54,526 bases of DNA, taken from Polaromonas sp. GTDB taxonomy: Bacteria; Pseudomonadota; Gammaproteobacteria; Burkholderiales; Burkholderiaceae_C. The first letter of the stretch is position 1; each line of letters starts with the position of its first letter. The DNA lies in assembly GCA_026400075.1 (NCBI GenBank), contig JAPLPS010000074.1, forward strand, positions 1-54,526. The letters are read 5' to 3'. A program made the translations under genes and the position numbers. The notes under the pieces were generated by a model that searched no databases, was not told the DNA's origin, and saw only the letters and a program-made list of their open reading frames with translations. Below are positions 46,394-54,526 of the stretch, piece by piece.

Positions 46394-47509
46394 ATGCTCA
46401 TTGGGATACCTGCCGAAATCACGGCTGGCGAAACACGCGTTGCCATCACGCCCGAAACGGCTAAAAAACTGAAGGCGCAGGGCCACACGATCCGCATCCA
46501 GTCGGGCGCGGGCGTGGCCGCCAGTGTGCCGGACGACGCCTATGCGGCGGTCGGCGCCGAGATCACCTATGCAGCGGGCGCTTACGCCGCCGACATCGTG
46601 CTCAAGGTGCGCTGCCCGCTGGACAGTGAAATGGCGCTGGCGAAAGCAGGCGGTGTCATCGTCGGCATGCTGAACCCGTTTGACGCCGCTGGTCTGCAGC
46701 GGCTGGCTGGCGCCGGGCTGACGGCGTTTGCGCTGGAAGCGGCGCCGCGCACCAGCCGCGCCCAGAGCATGGACGTGCTCTCGTCGCAGGCCAACATCGC
46801 CGGTTACAAGGCGGTGATGATGGCCGCCGACAGCTACCAGCGTTTTTTCCCGATGCTGATGACCGCCGCTGGCACCGTCAAGGCGGCGCGTGTGGTGATT
46901 CTGGGCGTGGGCGTGGCCGGGCTGCAGGCGATTGCCACGGCGCGGCGTCTGGGCGCGGTGATTGAAGCCAGCGATGTGCGCCCGGCCGTCAAAGAGCAGG
47001 TCGAATCGCTGGGCGCGAAGTTCATCGACGTGGCCTACGAAACCGACGAGGAGCGCGAAGCCGCCGTCGGCGTCGGCGGCTACGCCAAGCCCATGCCCGC
47101 CAGCTGGATGGCGCGGCAAAAAGTCGAAGTCGCCAAGCGCGTCGCGCAGGCCGATGTGGTCATCACCACCGCGCTGATTCCGGGTCGCGCCGCGCCGGTG
47201 CTGGTGACCGAAGAAATGGTCAAGGCGATGAAGCCGGGCAGCGTGATCGTCGATCTGGCCGCTTCGCACGGCGGCAACTGCCCGCTGACCGAGCCGGGCC
47301 AAACCGTCGTCAAACACGGCGTGACGCTGATTGGTGCGACCAACGTGCCCGCGCTCGTGGCGGCCGACGCCAGCGCGCTGTATGCGCGCAACCTGCTCGA
47401 CTTCCTCAAGCTCATCATCACCAAAGAGGGTGCGCTGAAGATCGACCTGGAAGACGACATCGTCGCGGCCTGCCTGATGACGCAGGGCGGCGAAGTCAAG
47501 CGCAAGTAA
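46394..47509 (+). CDS. pntAA: NAD(P) transhydrogenase subunit alpha, part 1
   Basis: 371-residue NAD(H)-binding domain I: MLIGIPAEITAGETRVAITPETAKKL, RAQSMDVLSSQANIAGYKAV, Rossmann VVILGVGVAGLQAIATARRLGA, and SVIVDLAASHGGNCPLT. Works with PntAB and PntB as a proton-pumping transhydrogenase. Start at ATG 46394 with GAGGAGA upstream; the open frame 5' of it is not conserved. Confidence 0.95.
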   Translation: MLIGIPAEITAGETRVAITPETAKKLKAQGHTIRIQSGAGVAASVPDDAYAAVGAEITYAAGAYAADIVLKVRCPLDSEMALAKAGGVIVGMLNPFDAAGLQRLAGAGLTAFALEAAPRTSRAQSMDVLSSQANIAGYKAVMMAADSYQRFFPMLMTAAGTVKAARVVILGVGVAGLQAIATARRLGAVIEASDVRPAVKEQVESLGAKFIDVAYETDEEREAAVGVGGYAKPMPASWMARQKVEVAKRVAQADVVITTALIPGRAAPVLVTEEMVKAMKPGSVIVDLAASHGGNCPLTEPGQTVVKHGVTLIGATNVPALVAADASALYARNLLDFLKLIITKEGALKIDLEDDIVAACLMTQGGEVKRK

Positions 47510-47596
47510 GCGGCTGCGGCCTTTCACCCCCAATCAGGCCCGTTTGCCCCTTCAGGCCAGCGCGCCGCCCCTGTTTCCGTTTTAGGAGAAAAGAGC

Positions 47597-47932
47597 ATGG
47601 ATCCCGTCTCGCACACCATCATCAACCTGATTATTTTTGTCCTGGCGATTTACGTCGGCTACCACGTCGTCTGGACGGTTACGCCCGCGCTGCACACGCC
47701 GCTGATGGCGGTGACCAACGCCATTTCCGCCATCGTCATCGTCGGCGCCATGCTGGCCGCCGCGCTGACCGAAACCGCGCTCGGCCAGACGATGGGCTGG
47801 CTGGCCGTCGCGCTGGCCGCTGTCAACGTCTTTGGCGGCTTTCTGGTCACGCGCCGAATGCTGGAAATGTTCCGCAAGAAAGAAAAGAAAGCCCCGGCCG
47901 TGGCCGCGCTGGATGCAGGAGCCGCCAAATGA
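47597..47932 (+). CDS. pntAB: NAD(P) transhydrogenase subunit alpha, part 2
   Basis: 111 residues with three to four membrane helices (TIINLIIFVLAIYVGYHVVWTVTPALHTPLMAVTNAISAIVIVGA, then GGFLVTRRMLEMF). Forms part of the proton channel domain II. Its stop overlaps the pntB start (ATGA). Confidence 0.95.
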   Translation: MDPVSHTIINLIIFVLAIYVGYHVVWTVTPALHTPLMAVTNAISAIVIVGAMLAAALTETALGQTMGWLAVALAAVNVFGGFLVTRRMLEMFRKKEKKAPAVAALDAGAAK

Positions 47933-49353
47933 GCATGAACATCGTTACGCTGCTGTATTTAGTAGCTTCCGTTTTCTTCATTCAGGCGCTTAAAGGCCTG
48001 TCACACCCGACGACTTCGCTGCGTGGCAACCTGTTCGGCATGGTCGGCATGACGATTGCCGTGCTGACCACCGGCGCGCTGATTGTCCAGACCGCCAGCA
48101 GCGCCGCTGGCGGCATCGGCTATGTGCTGAGCGCGCTGCTAGTCGGCGGCGCGGCGGGCACCTTGATGGCCAAGCGCGTCGAGATGACCAAGATGCCCGA
48201 GCTGGTCGCTTTCATGCACAGCATGATCGGCCTGGCGGCGGTGTTTATCGCCGTCGCGGCGGTGGCCGAGCCTTATGCGTTTGGCATTGCTGCCAAGGGC
48301 GTCGAGATTCCGGCGGGCAACCGGCTGGAATTGTTCCTCGGCGCGGCGATTGGCGCGATCACCTTCAGCGGCTCGGTGATTGCGTTTGGCAAGCTCTCGG
48401 GCAAATATAAATTCCGCCTGTTTCAGGGCGCGCCGGTGTCCTTTCCCGGCCAGCACATGATCAATCTGGTGCTGGGCCTGCTGACGCTGGGGCTGGGGCT
48501 GACCTTCATGCTGACCGGCAGCTGGAGCGCGTTTTTCGCCATGCTGGCGCTGGCCTTTGTGATGGGCGTGCTGATCATCATCCCGATTGGCGGCGCTGAC
48601 ATGCCGGTGGTGGTGTCGATGCTGAACAGCTACTCGGGCTGGGCGGCGGCGGGTATCGGCTTTTCGCTGAACAACTCGATGCTGATCATTGCCGGTTCGC
48701 TGGTCGGCTCGTCGGGCGCGATTCTGTCCTACATCATGTGCAAGGCGATGAACCGCTCGTTTTTCAGCGTGATTTTGGGCGGCTTCGGCGGCGAGGCGAC
48801 GACGGCGGTGGCCGGTTCATCGGAACAGCGCCCGGTCAAATCCGGCTCGGCTGACGATGCCGCCTACATTTTGAGCAACGCCGAAACCGTCATCATCGTG
48901 CCGGGCTACGGCCTGGCCGTGGCGCGCGCCCAGCATGCCGTCAACGAACTGGCCGAAAAGCTGATTCACAAGGGCGTGAAGGTCAAATACGCGATTCACC
49001 CGGTCGCCGGGCGCATGCCGGGCCACATGAACGTGCTGCTGGCCGAGGCCGAAGTGCCCTACGACCAGGTGTTTGAGATGGAAGACATCAACGCCGAATT
49101 CGGCCAGGCCGATGTCGCCATCATTCTGGGCGCCAACGACGTGGTGAACCCGGCCGCGCTGGTCAAGGGCAGCTCGATTTACGGCATGCCGATTCTCGAA
49201 GCGTTCAAGGCGAAAACCGTCATTGTCAACAAACGCTCAATGGCGGCGGGCTACGCCGGTCTGGACAACGAGCTGTTCTACATGGACAAAACCATGATGG
49301 TGTTCGGCGACGCGAAAAAGGTCATCGAGGACATGGGCAAAGCCATCGAATGA
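47929..49353 (+). CDS. pntB: NAD(P) transhydrogenase subunit beta
   Basis: 474 residues: membrane domain with about nine helices, then the NADP(H)-binding domain III (VIIVPGYGLAVARAQHAVNELAEKL, HPVAGRMPGHMNVLLAEAEVPY, GANDVVNPAA, NKRSMAAGYAGLDNELFY). Complete. Confidence 0.96.
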   Translation: MSMNIVTLLYLVASVFFIQALKGLSHPTTSLRGNLFGMVGMTIAVLTTGALIVQTASSAAGGIGYVLSALLVGGAAGTLMAKRVEMTKMPELVAFMHSMIGLAAVFIAVAAVAEPYAFGIAAKGVEIPAGNRLELFLGAAIGAITFSGSVIAFGKLSGKYKFRLFQGAPVSFPGQHMINLVLGLLTLGLGLTFMLTGSWSAFFAMLALAFVMGVLIIIPIGGADMPVVVSMLNSYSGWAAAGIGFSLNNSMLIIAGSLVGSSGAILSYIMCKAMNRSFFSVILGGFGGEATTAVAGSSEQRPVKSGSADDAAYILSNAETVIIVPGYGLAVARAQHAVNELAEKLIHKGVKVKYAIHPVAGRMPGHMNVLLAEAEVPYDQVFEMEDINAEFGQADVAIILGANDVVNPAALVKGSSIYGMPILEAFKAKTVIVNKRSMAAGYAGLDNELFYMDKTMMVFGDAKKVIEDMGKAIE

Positions 49354-49358
49354 TGGCT

Positions 49359-49404
49359 ATGGGCCGCTGCCGCAGGCCTTGCCCTGCGGTGGCGGCCCAT
49401 TTTG
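49359..49404 (+). terminator. Terminator after pntB
   Basis: Long near-perfect hairpin with arms ATGGGCCGCTGCCGCAGG and CCTGCGGTGGCGGCCCAT, followed by TTTT. Confidence 0.8.
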
Positions 49405-49499
49405 GCTGTTTTTCGACCCTAGGGAAAACGCAATAGCCCGACAGAAAGGCTAGACTGGAGAATTCCGAACTGTCAGCAAACTGTCATGGAGACCAGCGA

Positions 49500-51188
49500 A
49501 TGAATGAAGCGACCCTTGAGCGCCCGTGGCTCAAAGCCTATCCAGCCGGTGTGCCTGCCGACATCGACGCCGCGCAGTATGCGTCGCTGGGGGCGCTGAT
49601 GGAGGAGAGCTTTAAAAAGTATGGCGAGCGGGTCGCTTACAGCTTCATGGGCCGGGATTTCACTTTTGCCCAGGTTGACAGGCGCTCGCAGGCGCTGGCG
49701 GCTTATCTGCAGGGGCTGGGTCTGGTTAAGGGCGAGCGCGTCGCGCTGATGATGCCCAATGTGCCGCAGTACCCGATGGCCGTCGCCGCCATCCTGCGCG
49801 CCGGTTATGTGGTGGTCAACGTCAATCCGCTATACACGCCGCGCGAGCTGGAGCACCAGCTCAAGGATTCAGGCGCCCGGGCCATCGTCATCATCGAAAA
49901 CTTCGCCCATACGCTGGAGCAGTGCATCGCCAGCACGCCGATCAAGCATGTGGTGCTGTGCGCAATGGGCGACCAGCTTGGGCTGCTGAAGGGCTGGCTG
50001 GTCAACTACGTGGTGCGCCATGTCAAGAAGCTCGTCCCGCCTTTCAATTTGCCCAACACGGTGCGTTTCAACGACGCGCTGGCGCAGGGGCGGCGCGCCA
50101 GCTTCAGGCGCGTGGACATCAAGCCCGACGACATTGCCGTGCTGCAATACACCGGCGGCACGACTGGCGTGTCCAAAGGCGCGGTGCTGCTGCACCGCAA
50201 CGTGGTGGCCAATGTGTTGCAGGCCGAAGCCTGGAACCGCCCGGCAATGGACAAGGTGCCTGCCGACGTGCAGCCGGTGTTTGTCTGCGCGCTGCCGCTC
50301 TACCATGTGTTTGCGTTCACCATCAACATGATGCTGGCCATGCGCACCGGCGCGAAAAACATCCTGATTCCGAACCCGCGCGACCTGGCCGCCGTGCTCA
50401 AGGAGCTGACCCACCACAAGGTTCACACCTTCCCGGCGGTCAACACCCTGTTCAACGGCCTGGCCCGGCACCCGGATTTTGGCAAGGTGGACTGGTCGCA
50501 GCTGAAAATCTCGGTCGGCGGCGGCTCGGCGGTGCAGGGAGCCGTCGCCAAGCTGTGGCTGGAGAAAACCGGCTGCGCCATCTGCGAAGGCTACGGCCTG
50601 TCGGAAACCTCGCCATCAGTCAGCTGCAACCCGACCGACAGCCAGGTGTTTACTGGCAGCATCGGCCTGCCGATTTCCAGCACCTGGTTCAAGCTGCTCG
50701 ACGACGAGGGCCGCGAAGTGGCGCCCGGCCAGCCGGGCGAAATCGCCATCAAGGGGCCGCAGGTGATGGCTGGCTACTGGCAGCGCCCGGACGAGACCAG
50801 CAAGGTCATGACGCCCGACGGCTATTTGAAGTCGGGTGACATTGGCGTGATGGACGAGAAGGGTTTTTTCCGCATCGTGGATCGCAAGAAGGACATGGTG
50901 CTGGTCAGCGGCTTTAACGTCTATCCGAACGAGGTCGAAGACGTGGTCAGCAAGATGGACGGCGTACACGAATGCGCCTGCGTCGGCGTGCCGGACGAAA
51001 AAACCAGCGAGGCCGTCAAGCTGGTCATCGTCAAGCGCAACCCTGACTTGAGCGAAGCCCAGGTGCGTGCCTACTGCAAGGAAAACCTGACCGGGTACAA
51101 GCAGCCGAAGGTGGTGGAGTTCCGCGCCGATCTGCCGAAGTCGCCAGTAGGGAAAATTTTGCGCCGCGAACTGCGGGACAAGAAGTAG
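49500..51188 (+). CDS. fadD: Long-chain fatty acid-CoA ligase
   Basis: 562-residue ANL-family enzyme that activates fatty acids with ATP and CoA. Motifs: YTGGTTGVSKGAVLLHRN (P-loop), EGYGLSETSPSVSCNP, DGYLKSGDIGVMDEKGF, DRKKDMVLVSGFNVYPNEVED and the catalytic Lys in PKSPVGKILRRELR. Ends with TAG. Complete. Confidence 0.94.
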   Translation: MNEATLERPWLKAYPAGVPADIDAAQYASLGALMEESFKKYGERVAYSFMGRDFTFAQVDRRSQALAAYLQGLGLVKGERVALMMPNVPQYPMAVAAILRAGYVVVNVNPLYTPRELEHQLKDSGARAIVIIENFAHTLEQCIASTPIKHVVLCAMGDQLGLLKGWLVNYVVRHVKKLVPPFNLPNTVRFNDALAQGRRASFRRVDIKPDDIAVLQYTGGTTGVSKGAVLLHRNVVANVLQAEAWNRPAMDKVPADVQPVFVCALPLYHVFAFTINMMLAMRTGAKNILIPNPRDLAAVLKELTHHKVHTFPAVNTLFNGLARHPDFGKVDWSQLKISVGGGSAVQGAVAKLWLEKTGCAICEGYGLSETSPSVSCNPTDSQVFTGSIGLPISSTWFKLLDDEGREVAPGQPGEIAIKGPQVMAGYWQRPDETSKVMTPDGYLKSGDIGVMDEKGFFRIVDRKKDMVLVSGFNVYPNEVEDVVSKMDGVHECACVGVPDEKTSEAVKLVIVKRNPDLSEAQVRAYCKENLTGYKQPKVVEFRADLPKSPVGKILRRELRDKK

Positions 51189-51216
51189 GCTGAACTTTGC
51201 CTGCAAAATCCCGCCT

Positions 51217-52083
51217 ATGACCTTTCCCCAAGACACCGCCAAACCCACCGCCATCCTCAGCGCCCTGCTGGAGGAGCAGCGCGGCCTGATGGAGCTGCTG
51301 GAGCAGCCGCACCAAGTCCGCCATGCCGGGCGCGATTTCTGGTGCGGCACGCTGCACGGCCAGCGCGTCGTGCTGGCGCTGTCAAAAATCGGCAAGGTGG
51401 CCGCCGCGACGACTGCGACGGCGCTGATCGAGCGTTTTGGCGTGCAGCGCATCGTCTTCACCGGCGTGGCGGGCGGGCTGGGCGCGGCGGTGAATGTCGG
51501 CGACGTGGTGGTGGCCAGCGATTTTTTGCAGCACGATATGAACGCGTCGCCGCTGTTTTCCCGCTACGAAGTGCCGCTGTACGGCCAAACCCGCTTTGAC
51601 GGCGATGCGGCGCTGACCGAGCTGCTGTTCAACGCCGCCTGCGCGGCTCTGCGGGCGCGTGGACAAGCCGCTGGCGCCGCCGAAGCAGCGTCCGCTGACG
51701 GCGGGGGCGGGCGTGTACGGGCCATCAATGGCGCCCAGGCCGGGCAGACACCTTGTGCCACGCTGCGCTTTCCCGAGGCACGCGTGCATCGCGGCCTGAT
51801 TGCCAGCGGCGACCGCTTTGTCAGCGGCGCCGACGAGTCGCGTCTGCTCAAGGACGCCTTGAACGGCGCAGGCCACGCGGTGCTGGCCGTCTAGATGGAA
51901 GGCGCGGCGGTGGCCCAAGTCTGTCTGGACTACGGCGTGCCCTTTGCCGCTGTGCGCACGATTTCCGATCGGGCCGACGACAGCGCCCATGTCGATTTCC
52001 CGCGCTTTGTCGATGAAGTGGCCAGCCGCTACGCGCATTTGATTATTCAGCGGCTACTCGAATCCCTCCCGGCCAGCGCCTGA
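51217..52083 (+). pseudogene. mtnN: 5'-methylthioadenosine/S-adenosylhomocysteine nucleosidase, interrupted by TAG
   Basis: MtnN/Pfs cleaves MTA and SAH to adenine and thio-ribose products. N-terminal ALLEEQRGLMELLEQ, KIGKVAAATTATALIERF, FTGVAGGL and IASGDRFV motifs are intact. At 51892-51894 a TAG replaces the first Glu of the substrate-binding VEMEGAAVAQVC; the frame continues unchanged through ISDRADDSAHVDF (catalytic Asp) to 52083. A GAG to TAG change would explain it. The part before the stop lacks the active-site acid and should be inactive. Confidence 0.9.
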
Positions 52084-52111
52084 AACGGCCGCCCGGCTGG
52101 AGGCAGTGGGT

Positions 52112-53101
52112 TTACTGCAGCCAGCCGCGCTTTCTGAAATACCACATCGGCACCAGCGCGCTGGCCACCATCAGGCTGACCGTGTACGGGTAGTTCCAGG
52201 CGCCGAGAAACTCCAGCTCCGGGAACTTCAGGTTCATGCCATAGACGCTGGCGATCAGCGTCGGCGGCAGCAGCGCGACGCTGGCGACCGAGAAAATCTT
52301 GATGATCTTGTTCTGGTTGATGTTGATGAAACCGACCGTCGCATCCATCAAAAAGTTGATCTTGTCAAACAAAAAAGCCGTGTGCGAGTCCAGCGAGTCG
52401 ATGTCGCGCTGAATCTGCCTGGCCTCCTCGAACTGCTCGGCGTTGAGCATCTTGCTGCGCATCATGAAGCTGACGGCGCGGCGCGTGTCCATCATGTTGC
52501 GCCGGATGCGGCCATTCAAATCCTCGTGGCGGGCAATGGCGCCCAGCACCTCGCTGGCCAGCACGTCGGTCATGTCGCCCGACAGCACCTTGGCGCTGAC
52601 TTTTTCCAGATCGACATAAATGCCTTCGAGCGTGTCGGCCGAGTATTCGGCGTCCGCGTCGAACAGCTTGAGCAGCACTTCCTTGGCGTCCTCGATCAGG
52701 CCGGGGGCGCGGCGCGCACGCATGCGCAGCAGCCGAAAGACCGGCACATCCTCGTCGTGGATCGAAAACAAAACGCCCTTGCTTTTCAGATCGTCGTTGA
52801 CCAGATTCAGGATGAACGCCACGCGCACCGTGCGCGGATCGACATCGTCGGCAATCAAAAAGTCAGAGCGGATATGCAGCTCGCCGTTGTCTTCCTCGTA
52901 AAAGCGGGCGGATTCCTCAATGTCCTCGTCCATCGCGTCTTCGGGAATGGACAGGCCGTAATACTGCTTGATCCAGCGTTTTTCTTCGAGCGTGGGCGAC
53001 TCCAGATCGACCCAGATGGGCTGGAATTTGGAGAGTTCTTCCAGCGATTCGATTTCTTCCTGGAACAGCCGGCCATTGGCGAGCGTAAAAATATTGAGCA
53101 T
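52112..53101 (-). CDS. corA: Magnesium/cobalt transporter CorA family
   Basis: 329 residues: a long cytoplasmic N-terminal domain with coiled helices, then two C-terminal membrane helices flanking the selectivity motif in ASVYGMNLKFPELEF (GMN), ending WYFRKRGWLQ. Pentameric Mg2+ channel in the inner membrane. Convergent with mtnN. Confidence 0.95.
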   Translation of the reverse strand: MLNIFTLANGRLFQEEIESLEELSKFQPIWVDLESPTLEEKRWIKQYYGLSIPEDAMDEDIEESARFYEEDNGELHIRSDFLIADDVDPRTVRVAFILNLVNDDLKSKGVLFSIHDEDVPVFRLLRMRARRAPGLIEDAKEVLLKLFDADAEYSADTLEGIYVDLEKVSAKVLSGDMTDVLASEVLGAIARHEDLNGRIRRNMMDTRRAVSFMMRSKMLNAEQFEEARQIQRDIDSLDSHTAFLFDKINFLMDATVGFININQNKIIKIFSVASVALLPPTLIASVYGMNLKFPELEFLGAWNYPYTVSLMVASALVPMWYFRKRGWLQ

Positions 53102-53729
53102 GACAGGCGGGCTTAACGGGTTTCCAAGCGCCTGCGCAAGGCCGAAATTCAGCCTTGGCGCAAGAACGCGGGTTGTGGGGATGGTGGCATCGCTTTCAAC
53201 CCGCTGCTGACGTCAGGGGGCGTCTGTCTGCGGCGTTGAAAGCGGGCAACTGGGGCTGCTTTCCAAGGATTTCTCCGTCATTCAAGAGCCGCGATTATGG
53301 CATTGAGACCGGCATTTAGCTACCGCAAGCCCGGCTCTTTCGGGCGGCAGAAATGGCTTTAACCGTGGCAGCCATCGAGCCACTGTTGTCGCCGTTAAAA
53401 CGCCAGACCCGCCCGCCGATTGGTAAATTCAAGTTACAGAAAATAACAATCAGTCCGGCTGGAAAGTAAGCTGCTGAGCTTGATGAAGCTGATGAATAGA
53501 TTGTTTTAAAAGAAGTTATTGCGTAATAAATCTTGAAGTTTGGCGAAGTAGTTACCTTTTTGCTGCGCCTGTTGTTGAAATAGACCCCATATTTGTTACA
53601 ACAATATCTTGCAATTGGACGGCGTCGAGGGCATAGTGAAGCCAAGAGAGTGTCCCGTCGGCCGCTTGAGCACCCAGGGTGGGGCGGCGTTTTCAACCCA
53701 GTTCCAATTTGTGGAAAAGGAGTCTCTGT
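53102..53729. other. Intergenic region between corA and hpf
   Basis: 628 nt without a recognisable gene; the minus-strand ORF across it is a low-quality shadow. Near 53130-53162 GCGCAAGGC / GCCTTGGCGC forms a hairpin. The middle (53400-53620) is AT-rich. An AAGGAG ribosome site precedes hpf. Probably holds the divergent corA and hpf promoters. Confidence 0.5.
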
Positions 53730-54062
53730 ATGAACTTGACGATTAGCGGTCATCACCTTGAAGTTACCCCCGCGCTGCGCGGTTATGTGACCAGCAAGCT
53801 CGATCGTATTACCCGGCATTTTGACCAGGTAGTCGATGTGAGAGTTCTGTTGACCGTGGACAATATGAAGGAAAAAGAGCTGCGCCAGCGAGCCGAGTGC
53901 AATCTGCACGTCAAGGGGCGAGATCTGTTTGCCGAAAGTTCGCATTCCGATCTGTACGCTGCTGTGGATGATCTGGCCGACAAGCTGGATCGGCAGGTAG
54001 GCCGCCACAAGACCAAGGTTCAGGATCACGGTCATGTGAGTGTCAAGCGTCTGGACGCTTGA
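53730..54062 (+). CDS. hpf: Ribosome hibernation promoting factor, short form
   Basis: 110 residues: [37 protein letters not shown] with the beta-alpha-beta-alpha fold of HPF/YfiA, and [23 protein letters not shown]. The short form helps form 100S ribosomes in stationary phase. Usually followed by ptsN, as here. Confidence 0.95.
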   Translation: MNLTISGHHLEVTPALRGYVTSKLDRITRHFDQVVDVRVLLTVDNMKEKELRQRAECNLHVKGRDLFAESSHSDLYAAVDDLADKLDRQVGRHKTKVQDHGHVSVKRLDA

Positions 54063-54164
54063 GCCGCAGCCTGCGTTTGAATTCTTTGCCTTGTTTGCCA
54101 TCGCCGCCTGCGGGACGCTTGGTTTACAGGGCAGTTTTTTGGGCACTTGGTTTGTCGATTCACC

Positions 54165-54196
54165 AAAGCCGTTTGTTGTAACAAGCGGCTTTTTTC
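54165..54196 (+). terminator. Terminator between hpf and ptsN
   Basis: AAAGCCG / CGGCTTT stem, extended by TTGTT / AACAA within, followed by a T run. Confidence 0.8.
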
Positions 54197-54254
54197 TGTT
54201 TTTTTCTATTTCCCTTCACGCTAAAGTGCATAATTCGGCGAATTAAAGATCGTT

Positions 54255-54526
54255 ATGAACCATCTTTCGCAAATTCTGCCCCCCTCCCAAGTCCTTGTCT
54301 GTGTTGAAGCGACGAGCAAGAAACGTGCGTTTGAAGAAGCCGGTCTCTTGTTTGAAAATCTGCACGGGCTGAACCGCGCCCTGATCACCGACAGCCTGTT
54401 CGCCCGTGAGCGCCTGGGCTCGACCGGGCTCGGTCATGGTGTGGCCATTCCGCACGGCCGTATCAAGGGCCTGAAGGCGCCGATGGCCGCCGTGTTCCAG
54501 TTGCAGGCGCCGATTGGCTTTGATGC
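54255..54526 (+). CDS. ptsN: PTS IIA-like nitrogen-regulatory protein, 5' part
   Basis: The first 90 residues of a PtsN/EIIA-Ntr protein: MNHLSQILPPSQVLVCVEATSKKRAFEEAG, RERLGSTGLGHGVAIPHGRIKGL with the phosphorylated His in IPHGR. Cut by the right edge of the window. Its place after hpf is standard. Confidence 0.92.
   Translation, partial: MNHLSQILPPSQVLVCVEATSKKRAFEEAGLLFENLHGLNRALITDSLFARERLGSTGLGHGVAIPHGRIKGLKAPMAAVFQLQAPIGFD

Noticed and set aside
53316-54146. 276-codon minus-strand ORF covering hpf
   Set aside because: Runs antisense to a clear hpf gene and through AT-rich intergenic DNA; no domain seen.

Overview
The window is a GC-rich chromosomal segment from a betaproteobacterium, most likely Burkholderiales/Comamonadaceae with a Polaromonas-like gene order. 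This rests on the ilvE-zinc ribbon-waaF-fba-purC cluster, tsaB-rimI-UDG-pyrF, uvrA divergent from an MFS gene followed by ssb, the split pntAA-pntAB-pntB operon, and hpf followed by ptsN. Taxonomy comes from gene order and protein flavour, not from a database search.

Layout. 1-292: 5' end of an IS30-type transposase and the ilvE leader. 293-4778: ilvE, zinc-ribbon protein, waaF, fba, purC. 4812-11700: accessory stretch with a BrnTA module, a methyltransferase, an AT-rich DUF4145 gene, a phage-like HTH gene behind a structured leader that looks like a c4-type antisense RNA, a HigBA-type module, a DJ-1/PfpI protein, an RHH protein and a CnoX-like thioredoxin. 11908-14609: purE (broken by an internal deletion), purK, sua5. 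14624-18448: LivJ-type binding protein, slyX, RHH regulator, PHB-depolymerase-like esterase, mgsA. About 18600-20290: an IscB element with its omega (HEARO) RNA and similar hairpins at both ends. 20297-26962: cupredoxin, yjdM, SemiSWEET, dacB, tsaB, rimI, degenerate UDG, pyrF, DUF883. 27430-29323: an AAA ATPase/DUF4276 pair flanked by perfect 33-bp direct repeats copied from the 3' end of uvrA. 29282-34478: uvrA (interrupted by TAG), MFS transporter, ssb.

34591-46103: mnmA and a NUDIX gene, usually neighbours in this order of bacteria, are separated here by about 9.8 kb of carbohydrate genes. These are a GH32-like hydrolase and LacI repressor on the minus strand, a divergent ABC importer (binding protein, two permeases, ATPase), a second binding protein whose 3' end runs into an IS3 orfA relic, and a porin. 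LacI-type operators lie in the divergent promoter region, which suggests uptake of an oligosaccharide through porin and ABC importer followed by cytoplasmic hydrolysis. 46394-54526: pntAA-pntAB-pntB, fadD, mtnN (interrupted by TAG), corA, hpf and the start of ptsN.

The points most worth following up are the repeat-flanked AAA/DUF4276 module at the end of uvrA, the IscB/omega RNA element, the c4-like leader at 7261-7604, and three conserved genes (purE, uvrA, mtnN) that carry lesions in this sequence. Those lesions may be real or may be sequence errors.
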